From assembly GCA_038210415.1 (NCBI GenBank), contig JBBQWS010000066.1, forward strand, positions 1 through 15,365: a stretch of 15,365 nt of DNA, read 5' to 3'. The notes below the pieces were generated by a model that was not told where the DNA came from, did no database searches, and worked only from the letters and a program-made list of their open reading frames with translations. The DNA is from JBBQWS01 sp038210415 (GTDB lineage: Bacteria > Actinomycetota > Actinomycetes > Prado026). Of this stretch, positions 1-7,129 are shown one piece after another; position 1 is the first letter of the stretch, and the number at the start of each line of letters is the position of its first letter. The translations under genes were made by a program, and so were the position numbers.

Positions 1-1523
1 AGCAGCGTCGCCCCGAACCCGTGCAGCAGCCGCTGGACAGCGGGCTCCCATTCACGGCGATCCGGGCGCACCCTCAGAAGTTCTCCGACGAAGGGGAAGT
101 CCCGCTCATCCATGCCCGCGGCGTCCGCGATCCGCACGCGCAACGCCAGGAGGTCCGGGTCGAGGTTCGACTTGCCGCGCCGCAACGACGCGACCGTCTC
201 CCCGATCTTGCGGACGCGCTCCTTCTTCTGGTGCAACTCCGCGATGGTCTCGTACTCCGGCTTCTGCTGCTCCGCCGCCTGCGCCGCCCGGTCGTGAAGG
301 CGTTGCACTTCCGACCGCAGGATCAGGAAGCCGTCCAAGTCGGTAGCGGGCTCGACCCCGGCGTCCGTACAGCGCCCCTCGAACAAGGTGCGCCGCTCGA
401 CACGGGTGAACGCTTCCGCCTCCGCCGCCTCGATCTGCCGTTCCAGATCGACGAGCGCGGCACCGCCCTGGTCGGCGATGCTCTTGTCGAGCACGCCGAT
501 CCGATCGTCGATCGCCTTGATCTCCCCGTCGAGGTTCCGCCTCTGTGCCGCAGCGGCCTTGGCTTTCGCGTCCGCGGCCGCCCTCTCCGCCTCGACCAGC
601 CCGATCTCGACGCCCTGGTAGAACTGTTCCAGGACGTGGTCGCGGACGCGGGCGAGGTCGTCGCCGTCGCCGGCGTGCTGGTCGTAGTCGTCGAAGTTCG
701 CGACCAGGGGGGTGAGGATGCCCAACTGGTCCTTCGCCCGGTCGATCGCGGCGGCGGACGCGGTTAGGTCCTGGTAGTGCCCGATGAGATCGTCGATCTT
801 CTTGCGAGTGTCGTCCGGCGGTTCCAGCATGTGGGAGCGGACGAACGCGGTTAGGTTTTCGACCTGCTTCATTGACACGGTCTGGGACCACAGGTCCAGC
901 GCCTGCTCGTGGGGCAGGCCGAGCATCCGGCGGACGTCGAGCAGGTAGTCCCGCCACGTCGGGCATTTCGTCATGCGTTGACCGATCAGTCGCTGCATCG
1001 TCCGCGGGTCGCTGTTCGCCCCGGCGAGGAGGACCTCCAGCGTGATCGGCTTGTCCGAGACCGCGTACACCTTCTCGATCTTCCCGGCCGCGGTGAAGTA
1101 GTAGACGTGCGCGAACACGGCGTCGGCGTTGGCCTGCTCGTCGCGGAAGTGCGCGAGGATCGCGGTCACATGCTTGGTGTCGCGCAGCGCGACGGGCTTC
1201 GACCTCGTGCCGGTGTCGTCGGCTGCGGTGGAGTAGACGCCCTTCATGTACGTCTCCAGGCGTCGCTCGTTGCGCCCGGCGCCGGCGGCCTTGTTGTAGA
1301 CGATGCGGGTCGTGGGGACGAACAGGGTCGTCAACGCGTCGACGACGGTGGACTTGCCCGCGCCGACCGCGCCGGTCACGAAGGAGTCCTTACCCTCGAT
1401 CGGGAACGACACGATCGACCCGTCGAACGTGCCCCAGTTCAGCAGCTCCACGTTCCACAGCCGGAACCCCGCCATCTCAGGCAGGTCCAGCCCCAGCCCC
1501 CACTGTCCCGCGTCCGTGGTCAC
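1..1523 (-). CDS. jetC: Wadjet SMC-like ATPase JetC (MksB-like), partial, C-terminus off window
   Basis: This is the N-terminal half (about 507 residues) of the SMC-like motor ATPase of a Wadjet system. In the known family it forms a loop-extruding complex with JetA and JetB that selects small circular DNA for cleavage by JetD. The sequence shows a short N-terminal strand region, then a Walker A loop GAVGAGKST at residues 51-59. A globular head follows to about residue 250. A charged, Lys/Glu/Ala-rich stretch (about 255-470) is consistent with the ascending coiled coil. Walker B, the signature motif and the C-terminal head lie beyond the left edge. I chose the GTG start at 1523 because it overlaps the jetB stop in a GTGA junction and has a GAGG site 7 nt upstream. 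The frame is open to position 1, so there is no sign of damage. Family assignment rests on the P-loop, the coiled coil and above all the jetA-jetB-jetC order. Confidence 0.85.
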   Translation of the reverse strand, partial: MTTDAGQWGLGLDLPEMAGFRLWNVELLNWGTFDGSIVSFPIEGKDSFVTGAVGAGKSTVVDALTTLFVPTTRIVYNKAAGAGRNERRLETYMKGVYSTAADDTGTRSKPVALRDTKHVTAILAHFRDEQANADAVFAHVYYFTAAGKIEKVYAVSDKPITLEVLLAGANSDPRTMQRLIGQRMTKCPTWRDYLLDVRRMLGLPHEQALDLWSQTVSMKQVENLTAFVRSHMLEPPDDTRKKIDDLIGHYQDLTASAAAIDRAKDQLGILTPLVANFDDYDQHAGDGDDLARVRDHVLEQFYQGVEIGLVEAERAAADAKAKAAAAQRRNLDGEIKAIDDRIGVLDKSIADQGGAALVDLERQIEAAEAEAFTRVERRTLFEGRCTDAGVEPATDLDGFLILRSEVQRLHDRAAQAAEQQKPEYETIAELHQKKERVRKIGETVASLRRGKSNLDPDLLALRVRIADAAGMDERDFPFVGELLRVRPDRREWEPAVQRLLHGFGATL

Positions 1524-2167
1524 TGGTCGGCCTCGTCCTCGTCCACGACCGGGTCCTTCCCCGTCGCGTGGGCGGCGTATGCCGCCAACCGGGTGTCGAA
1601 CTCCGAGAGCCATTCCGCGTCCACGAACGCTTTCACGACTCGAAGCACCTCGATCTGGTCGGCCTGACCGCGGATCCGGCGGCAGAACCCCATCTCTACG
1701 AGCTTGTTCGCGTCCGCTTCCACCGCGTCAACCAACTTCGTCTCGTTCGACCGGTCCGGGTGGAACGTGCGCACCATCTCCACGAGCTCATCGCCCGACA
1801 TCACCAGCCGTGTCTGGTCGCCCTGCACATCCAACTCCGCGAGCCGCCGGCGCAGCAGGGCGAGCATCAACGACACCCGATAGGACAACGCGCGGCGCCG
1901 CAGCAGCATCAGTGCGCCGTCCTCCAGGCCCTGCTTGCGCCGCAGGTACGCGAACCCCTCCGCCGGCTCCACGTGCAGGTCCAGGTTCATCGCCGAGACG
2001 TAGTCCCGAACCGAGGACTCCATCTTCATCACGGCCGTCCACGCCCGCACGTGGGTGCCGGCGTAGACGACGCCGCGGAGCAACGGGATCACCGCGTCGC
2101 TGATCGACAAGGCGCCCTCGACCGGGGCGCTGTCCTCTGCCGCGTCGAGATCGTCAGTAGCCGTCAT
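1520..2167 (-). CDS. jetB: Wadjet subunit JetB (DUF4194, MksE-like)
   Basis: A 215-residue protein matching the DUF4194/MksE-like subunit of Wadjet complexes. By analogy with MukE/MksE, this winged-helix protein dimerises on the JetA kleisin and helps hold DNA in the JetC motor. It has the usual length for the family. It is mostly helical, with an Arg-rich central stretch (RRRALSYRVSLMLALLRRRL, about residues 89-108), then a region ending in the conserved-looking FHPDRSNETKLVDAV segment and an acidic C-terminal tail. The ATG at 2167 lies inside the end of jetA (14-bp overlap) and has GGGGAG 7 nt upstream. Its stop overlaps the jetC start, so all three genes are probably translationally coupled and made in fixed ratio. 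Recognition is from memory of the family; neighbours on both sides support it. Confidence 0.85.
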   Translation of the reverse strand: MTATDDLDAAEDSAPVEGALSISDAVIPLLRGVVYAGTHVRAWTAVMKMESSVRDYVSAMNLDLHVEPAEGFAYLRRKQGLEDGALMLLRRRALSYRVSLMLALLRRRLAELDVQGDQTRLVMSGDELVEMVRTFHPDRSNETKLVDAVEADANKLVEMGFCRRIRGQADQIEVLRVVKAFVDAEWLSEFDTRLAAYAAHATGKDPVVDEDEADQ

Positions 2168-3653
2168 CGGTCAACTCCCCGTGCACGTCTTCCAGAAGCA
2201 TCCGAGGGACCGACGCGACCCTGCGTCGCCCGTTCTCCTCCAGCACGATCTCCTCGATCGTGTCCTCGTCCACGTCGGTCAACCAGTCCGCCTCTGTCGC
2301 GACCTCCAGGATCGTCACCAACTCCGCGAGCCCTTCGGTCAAGGGCTCCAGATCGGTGGCGTCCTTCACCGACAGGCCCGTCGGGAACAGTGTCAGCGTC
2401 GAGGCGAGCAGCGCCCGCACCTTGACAGGGTCGATCCGCTGACCGGTGAACAGCTCCTCCATCGCCTCGATCTCCGCGTCGCTGATCGGATCGGCTGGCT
2501 TCGGGTCAGCGAAGCGCTGCTTCACCGGCGGATCCCACAAGGTCCGGTCCATCGGCAGGACTACATCACCGCGCGGCTCGTCCACGCTCATGAACTGCGT
2601 GAGCGTCGGCTGCATGTCCCGCACTGCGACTGCGTTCGCCTCGATCGCGTGGACGAGGTCTCCGATCCGCCGGTTCTCCGCGTATGTCTGCTCCTCGAGG
2701 AACCGGCGCATCTGCCCCGACAGTCGGGCGACGGTCCGCATGACCTGATCCCCGGCGATTAGCCAGTCCCGCGTGATCCCGGGCAGCCCGTCGTCGACCC
2801 CGGTGACGTCCTCCATCGCTGCGACGGCCCGCAGCGATGCCTGGAACCGCTCCCACCTGCTCGGGTCGAACAAGAAGTCATAGAACCCGGTGAACGAGGA
2901 ACCCGTCTCCCCCTCGGTGATGAAATGCCGCTGCCCGAGAACCTGGTCGAGGAGCGGACCCCGAGGCCCATCCCACTGCGCGATCCGCACACGGGTGTCG
3001 CGATCCAACGAACGGAAGTTCTCCTCCACATCGCGGAAGTCCGCCAGCAAGCTCCGCGCAGTCGACGCCAGCGTCTGATACCGATCCCGCACCTCACCGG
3101 GTGCGAGTGTGTCCACCCTCCCCGTCCGGATCTCGTCGATCTGAACGTCGATCTCCGCGCGCCGCTCCTCAAGGAGCCGGACCCTCTCGTCGGGATCGGC
3201 CTGCGACCCCTCCAGGATCTGGTCGAGCAACGCCACGACCTGCAGCAATCGGGACTGCGTCCCGATGAACGAGCGTGCCTGCATCAGACCCTTCACCCAG
3301 ACGACCGCAGCCTCAGCCCGCGGTGTGATGTCGTATGTCGGCTCGTCCGACCCGGGTGCGTAGTACCGACGCAACCAGCCGAAACCGTCGCCGCACCAGT
3401 CAGTCAGGTACTGCCGTGCACCCTTGGGCATCAGACCGACATCGGTCGCGTTCACCTCGTCGAGAACGTCTTGGAGGGCTCCCGCCAAGGACGCCTCCGG
3501 GAGGGTTCGGGCTCCTGGCGCTAGGAACGCGCGATCCAGGAAGGCGATCACCACGGCCGCGTTGTCGGCAGCCAGAAGCCGCCACGCTGGGTTGGCGCGA
3601 CGGAAGATGATGAGGTCGTCGAGAGATACGGCCACTCGCCCGTCGCTCGTCAC
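2154..3653 (-). CDS. jetA: Wadjet kleisin-like subunit JetA (DUF3375, MksF-like)
   Basis: A 499-residue protein with the hallmarks of DUF3375, the kleisin-like JetA/MksF subunit that bridges the JetC heads and binds JetB. The N-terminus has the family pattern NPAWRLLAADNAAVVIAFLDR (about residues 16-36), followed by a winged-helix region carrying a GFGWLRRYY motif. A long helical middle section (about 150-350) contains FYDFLFDPSRWERF. The C-terminal part is acidic. The length is normal. It is the first gene of the operon. The GTG at 3653 was chosen because GAGGGGG sits 4 nt upstream (3658-3664 on this strand). The 212 bp before it should contain the operon promoter, but I see no convincing -35/-10 pair. 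Known Wadjet operons run jetA-jetB-jetC-jetD in this order. I cannot assign the Wadjet type (I, II or III) without comparison. Confidence 0.87.
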   Translation of the reverse strand: MTSDGRVAVSLDDLIIFRRANPAWRLLAADNAAVVIAFLDRAFLAPGARTLPEASLAGALQDVLDEVNATDVGLMPKGARQYLTDWCGDGFGWLRRYYAPGSDEPTYDITPRAEAAVVWVKGLMQARSFIGTQSRLLQVVALLDQILEGSQADPDERVRLLEERRAEIDVQIDEIRTGRVDTLAPGEVRDRYQTLASTARSLLADFRDVEENFRSLDRDTRVRIAQWDGPRGPLLDQVLGQRHFITEGETGSSFTGFYDFLFDPSRWERFQASLRAVAAMEDVTGVDDGLPGITRDWLIAGDQVMRTVARLSGQMRRFLEEQTYAENRRIGDLVHAIEANAVAVRDMQPTLTQFMSVDEPRGDVVLPMDRTLWDPPVKQRFADPKPADPISDAEIEAMEELFTGQRIDPVKVRALLASTLTLFPTGLSVKDATDLEPLTEGLAELVTILEVATEADWLTDVDEDTIEEIVLEENGRRRVASVPRMLLEDVHGELTDDGY

Positions 3654-3865
3654 CTAACCCCCTCAATCGTCACCAAACTAGTCTGCTTGGCCCGTCCGAC
3701 ACCGATGTGACGGTGATAGACCGCCACGAGAGACTGCGTCCGAGGCCACCTCCGGGGCCCCGGTGGACTTCGGTCGCTCAGGACTCGATTCCTTCCACGT
3801 CTGCCGGATCGTCGGCAGCCGGATGACTCAGATCGGCCAACGCGGGGCCTCCGCTGCGCGGCGGG
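3654..3865. other. Intergenic region between fic and jetA
   Basis: This 212-bp non-coding stretch lies between the fic stop and the jetA start, both on the minus strand. It should hold the fic terminator and the jetA promoter. I see the jetA ribosome site, a 12-bp palindrome CCGGGGCCCCGG at 3752-3763, and a weak TAGTTT (minus strand, about 3674-3679) that could be a -10 element without a clear -35. The short plus-strand open frame here has no ribosome site and runs into the antisense of fic, so it is not called. Confidence 0.6.
3746..3766 (-). terminator. Possible fic terminator hairpin
   Basis: CCACC (3746-3750) can pair with GGTGG (3762-3766) around a core that is itself a perfect 12-bp palindrome, CCGGGGCCCCGG (3752-3763). 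It lies about 100 bp beyond the fic stop. There is no T-tract, which is common in high-GC actinobacterial terminators but leaves the call weak. Confidence 0.25.
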
Positions 3866-5095
3866 TCAAAGCGAGCGCGTTCGCTGAGGGTGCTGTGCAT
3901 CCAACGATGAATCAATCCGCCGACGCTCGTAGACCGGGGGAGCCTCGATGATCTCGAACACGTGTCGGGCGAGCCAGTATTGCCGGCGGCCTCGGCCTCG
4001 GACCTGGATGGGCTCGAGCCATCCTCTGGACTCCGCGTCTCGGATCAGGTTGCGCGCGCCTTGGTTGGTGATCTTCAGCGCCGTCTCGACGCGGCGGACG
4101 GTGACGAAGGGGTTGGCGAAGATCAGCGGCACGAGTTCTCCGATTCGAGACCGTGATCGCGCAGCAGCGGTCAGGTACTCCTCGCGGACTCGAACGAGTT
4201 CGCCGGCTCGGTCGACCCCGTCCTCAGCCTGGCGTTGCACGGCGGTGAGGAAGAACTGCAGCCACTGCTGGATCTCGCCGCGCTCTCGGACTGCCTGGAG
4301 GCGTTCGTAGTACTCCCGCCGGTGGGTCTCCAGGTAGCCCGAGAGGTAGAGCAGCGGTGTCGTGAGTCGGCCTTGCTCGTGCAGCATGAGTCCGATGAGC
4401 AGTCGCCCGATCCGACCGTTGCCGTCCAGGAAGGGGTGGATGGTCTCGAACTGATAGTGCATGAGTGCGCACCGGATCAGGATGGGTTGCGGTCCAGGTT
4501 CGTTGACATACCGCTCCCAGTCGGCGAGCAGCTCACCGAGATGCGCTGGCAGCGGCGGCACGAACACGGCCGTGTCGGGGCTGTCCGTTGGGGAGCCGAC
4601 CCATACGGGGCTACGGCGCAGCTCCCCGGGCAGCCGCTCCTCACCGCGGACGCCGGTGAGGAGCACGCGGTGGACGTCGAGGATCAGCCGCTGGCTGATC
4701 GGCAGCGTGTTGATCAATTCGAGGCCCCGGTAGGTGGCCCGAACGTAGGACTCGACCTCGGCGACGTCGTCGTTCGTCGGCTCGGGATCGTCGACCTCGG
4801 CGCCGGCCTGCAGCACCTCAGCAAGGGATGCCTGCGTTCCCTCGATGCGGGAGCTCGCGAGAGCCTCGCGGGTGACGTAGGGGCCGATGAGCAACTGCGG
4901 ATCGGTGATCAGGTGCCCTAGCCCTTGCAGGTGGCCGAGGGCTGCGTCGGCCTCGGAGAGCGCCAGAACTGTGGCCGGGTCGAGTGCGAGGTCCCGCGGG
5001 ATCGGCGCCGGCTCGAAGTACCAGAATGCCCAGCGGTCACCGGCGCGGCGGCTCGCCCGGCCGAACTGCGGGGCCCGGAAGTCTGTTGGATCCAC
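3866..5095 (-). CDS. Fic/DOC family protein (class II, probable AMP-transferase) with C-terminal winged helix
   Basis: A 409-residue Fic protein. The catalytic motif HPFLDGNGRIGR starts at His220 and matches HPFx(D/E)GNGRxxR in full. Fic enzymes with this motif usually transfer AMP from ATP to a Ser, Thr or Tyr hydroxyl on a target protein. Upstream, SSRIEG (residues 81-86) fits the class II inhibitory motif (S/T)xxxE(G/N), whose Glu blocks the ATP site, so activity is probably self-restrained. Residues 1-110 look like the Fic_N region. Residues about 335-390 look like a winged-helix domain (FVTVRRVETALKITNQGARN). The total length is typical of this architecture. The only start in frame is GTG at 5095: a stop lies four codons upstream and no ribosome site is seen, which suggests a leaderless mRNA. 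The gene stands alone, between jetA and the integrase. The target protein is unknown; a defence or signalling role is inference from context. Confidence 0.9.
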   Translation of the reverse strand: MDPTDFRAPQFGRASRRAGDRWAFWYFEPAPIPRDLALDPATVLALSEADAALGHLQGLGHLITDPQLLIGPYVTREALASSRIEGTQASLAEVLQAGAEVDDPEPTNDDVAEVESYVRATYRGLELINTLPISQRLILDVHRVLLTGVRGEERLPGELRRSPVWVGSPTDSPDTAVFVPPLPAHLGELLADWERYVNEPGPQPILIRCALMHYQFETIHPFLDGNGRIGRLLIGLMLHEQGRLTTPLLYLSGYLETHRREYYERLQAVRERGEIQQWLQFFLTAVQRQAEDGVDRAGELVRVREEYLTAAARSRSRIGELVPLIFANPFVTVRRVETALKITNQGARNLIRDAESRGWLEPIQVRGRGRRQYWLARHVFEIIEAPPVYERRRIDSSLDAQHPQRTRSL

Positions 5096-5396
5096 CAGGC
5101 GATACTACAACGATCGGGTGGATTTCGTTGGAGTAGATCTCACGACATCCAAACATCCTTGGAATAGCTCGCCGCATCTCCAACAAGTCATCAGGCTCCA
5201 GGAGCCCACGCCGCTGCAGGTACGTCGCCTCGCGCAAGCACCGACGCGACAACTGCCGCACTGCTCCCGAGATGCTCGTCTTACCGTTGCCGCCATCAGG
5301 CACGCGCGGGTCATCATCAAACCAGGAGACCGAGCCAGCCGCCGGGTCAAGAACGCCGAGTATGACGGAGCCGCTGGATGCCCCGGGACGGTTCAG
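5096..5396. other. Lower-GC gap between integrase and fic; candidate attachment region
   Basis: This 301-bp stretch lies just past the integrase stop and is visibly less GC-rich than its flanks, especially 5101-5200. It holds a direct repeat ACATCC-AA-ACATCC (5145-5158) and an inverted pair GTTGGAG (5127-5133) / CTCCAAC (5178-5184). On the minus strand the integrase frame stays open after its stop (5397-5399) down to 5037, running into fic. A GTG at 5303 could start an 88-aa product, but it has no ribosome site and I do not call it a gene. Integrase-proximal gaps often hold att sites. No tRNA 3' end or second att copy is visible to confirm that here. Confidence 0.4.
5102..5107 (-). promoter_or_regulatory. 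Candidate -10 element for leaderless fic transcript
   Basis: TAGTAT on the minus strand ends 6 nt before the fic GTG at 5095. Transcription would therefore start at or next to the start codon, as in leaderless actinobacterial mRNAs. No clear -35 hexamer was found. The case rests on the absence of a ribosome site and of any alternative upstream start. Confidence 0.3.
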
Positions 5397-6500
5397 TCAC
5401 CGTCGGACGGCTTGGTCAAGTGCCTCAATTGCGGCTCGGCGGTCGTCGTCGTAGTTGTGGACGTAGGTCCTGAGATACACCACGGGGTCGTGGCCGAGGC
5501 ACTCAGCGGCGACCGCGGGTGGGACTCCGAGGGAGGCCATCAGCGAGGCGGCGGAGTGGCGTGCGTCGTGGAGCCGGATGCGCGGAAGCCTGGCGGCCGT
5601 GGCGATGCGGTGGAACTCGTCGGAGTACCACTCGGGTCGCAGTCCTCGTCCGGCTTGGTCGACGGCCACGAGCTCGGGGTCGCGGTAGGTGCCGAGGGCG
5701 AACCGCTCAGCGACCTGCCGAGCTCGAAGGGTCCGTAGGTCGTCGACGACTGATGCGGGGATGGGCAGCGACCGTGTTCCTGCCTTGGTCTTCGGGGCGT
5801 TGACCACGACCACGCCGCCTTCCAGGACGCGGGATTGCCGGACGTGCACGGTGGACTCTTCGAGGTCGACGTCGGTCCAGCGCAGCCCGAGGACTTCGCC
5901 GCGTCGCAGTCCGAGCATCGTGAGTCGCCACAGCGCCGATTCCCGCTCGACGCTGGCACGGGTGAGGAAGGCGGCGCACTGCTCGGCGGTCCAGGCCTGC
6001 CCCTGAACACGGCTCTCGGGCCGAGGTCGCGAGACGAGCGCGACGGGGTTGCGGGCGATCAGTTGGGCTTTGACGGCGGTTTCCAGCGCCGCCGAGAGCA
6101 CGGTGAGGGTCAGGTTCACGGTGCGCGGGGATCGGCCCTTGCCCACCATGTCGCGGACCCAGTCGTCAATGTTGCGTTTGCTGAGCCGTTGCAGCTTGAG
6201 GTGTCCGTACTGGGCGATAATCGGCCGCAGGTTCGACCGGTAGTGGTGACGTGTGGTCGAGCGGAGGTCGATGCGGCCGTCCACCCAGTCGGTGAGGAAC
6301 GCGGCGACGGTCTGCTCGTGGCGGGCCACGAAGGTGCCTTCGGCGACTTGGGTGACGGTCTTGGCGTCGGCGCGGCGTGCGTCGCGCTCGGTGCGATAGC
6401 GGCGGCGTACCTGGCGGCGGGTTCCGTCGGGCTCGCCGACGTCGGTGCGGACTTCCCACCGCTTCGACCCGTCGCGCAGCACGATCACGCGCACGCTCAC
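5397..6500 (-). CDS. Tyrosine recombinase (phage/ICE-type integrase)
   Basis: A complete 367-residue tyrosine recombinase that would integrate and excise the element by strand exchange at att sites. An N-terminal arm-binding-like domain (about 1-60) is followed by a SAM-like core-binding domain (about 62-155) and the catalytic domain (about 168-367). The catalytic set is present: Arg199 in GLRRGEVLGLRW, a Lys in the PKTKAGTR turn (237-239), His311 and Arg314 in HDARH, His337 in LGHD, and nucleophile Tyr346 in TYVH. The GTG at 6500 has GGAGGG 7 nt upstream. It lies downstream of the excisionase-like gene on the same strand, the usual int/xis layout of actinobacterial integrative elements. The length and N-terminal pattern resemble integrases of actinophages and AICE-type elements. 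No frameshift or missing residue, so the enzyme should be functional. Confidence 0.95.
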   Translation of the reverse strand: MSVRVIVLRDGSKRWEVRTDVGEPDGTRRQVRRRYRTERDARRADAKTVTQVAEGTFVARHEQTVAAFLTDWVDGRIDLRSTTRHHYRSNLRPIIAQYGHLKLQRLSKRNIDDWVRDMVGKGRSPRTVNLTLTVLSAALETAVKAQLIARNPVALVSRPRPESRVQGQAWTAEQCAAFLTRASVERESALWRLTMLGLRRGEVLGLRWTDVDLEESTVHVRQSRVLEGGVVVVNAPKTKAGTRSLPIPASVVDDLRTLRARQVAERFALGTYRDPELVAVDQAGRGLRPEWYSDEFHRIATAARLPRIRLHDARHSAASLMASLGVPPAVAAECLGHDPVVYLRTYVHNYDDDRRAAIEALDQAVRR

Positions 6501-6537
6501 GTCTGATCCCTCCGCCGTGCCAGTCTTCGTGTTGGGT

Positions 6538-6570
6538 GATCACGGCCGCCGATTCGAGTTGGCCGTGATC
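6538..6570. repeat. 10-bp perfect inverted repeat upstream of integrase
   Basis: GATCACGGCC (6538-6547) and GGCCGTGATC (6561-6570) are perfect inverted copies with a 13-nt spacer, ending 37 nt upstream of the integrase start. There is no T-tract on either side. It could be a stem that attenuates xis-int readthrough or a dimeric repressor site controlling int. The sequence cannot separate these. Confidence 0.6.
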
Positions 6571-6642
6571 TCGGCGCCCTACTCGCCCCAAGGGCGTGTG
6601 TAGCGGCGGGGCCCGCCAGTGGACAGTGCTTCGACCTCGACC

Positions 6643-6651
6643 TGTGGACAA
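6643..6651 (-). promoter_or_regulatory. DnaA-box-like nonamer
   Basis: The minus strand reads TTGTCCACA here, an exact match to the box preferred by high-GC actinobacterial DnaA. A weaker relative (CTGTCCACT) is at 6619-6627. Two boxes do not make an origin, and nothing else origin-like is nearby, so this may be chance. Confidence 0.25.
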
Positions 6652-6656
6652 CGCGG

Positions 6657-6866
6657 CTATGCACCGGGCTCGAGGTCGGTCACCTCCATGAGCCGGACGA
6701 GTGCTGCGGTCGGGATGCGGACGACGGTGCCCAGCCGGATCACAGTGGTGGGCCACGCCCCGCTTCGGACGAGGTGGTAGGCGAAGGACCGGCCGATCCC
6801 CAGTGCGCGTGCGGCGGTGGGCACATCGACTAGCGGGGGCAACGCGGCGAGCTCCTGACGATCCAC
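6657..6866 (-). CDS. Excisionase-like small HTH protein
   Basis: A 69-residue protein with a MerR/excisionase-type helix-turn-helix: VDVPTAARALGIGRSFAYHL followed by the wing VIRLGTVVRIPTAALVRLM. This is the standard pattern of DNA-binding proteins encoded beside integrases, where they bend DNA and steer recombination toward excision, or regulate the element. The GTG at 6866 was preferred over longer in-frame starts because AGGAG lies 6 nt upstream and the extra N-terminal residues of the longer frame are Arg-rich low-complexity sequence with no domain. It lies 156 bp upstream of the integrase on the same strand and diverges from the genes starting at 7225. Role as excisionase rather than plain regulator is inferred from position and size. 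Confidence 0.8.
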   Translation of the reverse strand: MDRQELAALPPLVDVPTAARALGIGRSFAYHLVRSGAWPTTVIRLGTVVRIPTAALVRLMEVTDLEPGA

Positions 6867-6938
6867 ACCGGACTCCTGTTCGTGTGCCGGGCGTCGAGTC
6901 GGACGGCGCCCAGGAAGTAGGTGCGCGCGGAATGGAAG

Positions 6939-6948
6939 CGACGCAACA
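6939..6948 (+). repeat. Third copy of the GACGCAAC arm repeat
   Basis: CGACGCAACA here is matched by a perfect inverted 10-mer TGTTGCGTCG at 7026-7035 and by the 8-mer GACGCAAC at 6984-6991. The spacing between successive copies is 44 and 43 bp, close to four helical turns, which would put bound proteins on the same face of the DNA. Confidence 0.55.
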
Positions 6949-6983
6949 TCCGCCCGGAAAGCTGCGAGCTCGGGCCAGCCCAT

Positions 6984-7034
6984 GACGCAACGCCCCGAAC
7001 GTCGCCTTCGGCGAGATGTGCGAGGTGTTGCGTC
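6984..7034. repeat. Nested 51-bp inverted repeat (cruciform-capable)
   Basis: The outer arms 6984-6994 and 7024-7034 pair over 11 positions, ten Watson-Crick and one G-T. Inside, TCGCC (7002-7006) and GGCGA (7010-7014) form a second hairpin with loop TTC, centred within 1 bp of the outer symmetry axis. Shared-centre nested symmetry is typical of protein-assembly or recombination sites. Its place next to xis fits an operator, an attP core/arm region or a transfer origin. Confidence 0.6.
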
Positions 7035-7129
7035 GTCCCTGGATTCGACGGATGCCAGCGGACCTGGCGTCCGTCCTGGGCGCTTGCCGGGAGCGGCCCG
7101 TCGTCTCGCGTGCCGGTTGCGCACATCTC

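Larger units (their letters stand above)
6501..6656. other. Gap between excisionase and integrase genes
   Basis: This 156-bp gap between the xis-like stop and the int start contains the integrase ribosome site, a perfect 10-bp inverted repeat (listed separately) and a DnaA-box-like nonamer. The gap is long enough for int to have its own promoter, but no clear -35/-10 pair was found. Confidence 0.5.

Noticed and set aside
106..966. 286-aa minus-strand open frame
   Set aside because: It overlaps jetC in another frame, and its translation is Arg/Gly/Pro-rich with no domain. The jetC frame carries the P-loop and coiled coil.
5037..5303. 88-aa minus-strand frame between integrase and fic
   Set aside because: The GTG at 5303 has no ribosome site, the frame overlaps the fic start by 59 bp and no family is recognisable. 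It is kept only as a possible remnant in the gap description.
5096..5396. tRNA gene as integrase target
   Set aside because: No T-arm/acceptor pattern or cloverleaf could be found here or elsewhere in the window on either strand.
6643..6651. Replication origin based on a DnaA-box match
   Set aside because: There is only one exact and one weak box, with no AT-rich unwinding region or recognisable replication initiator beside it.
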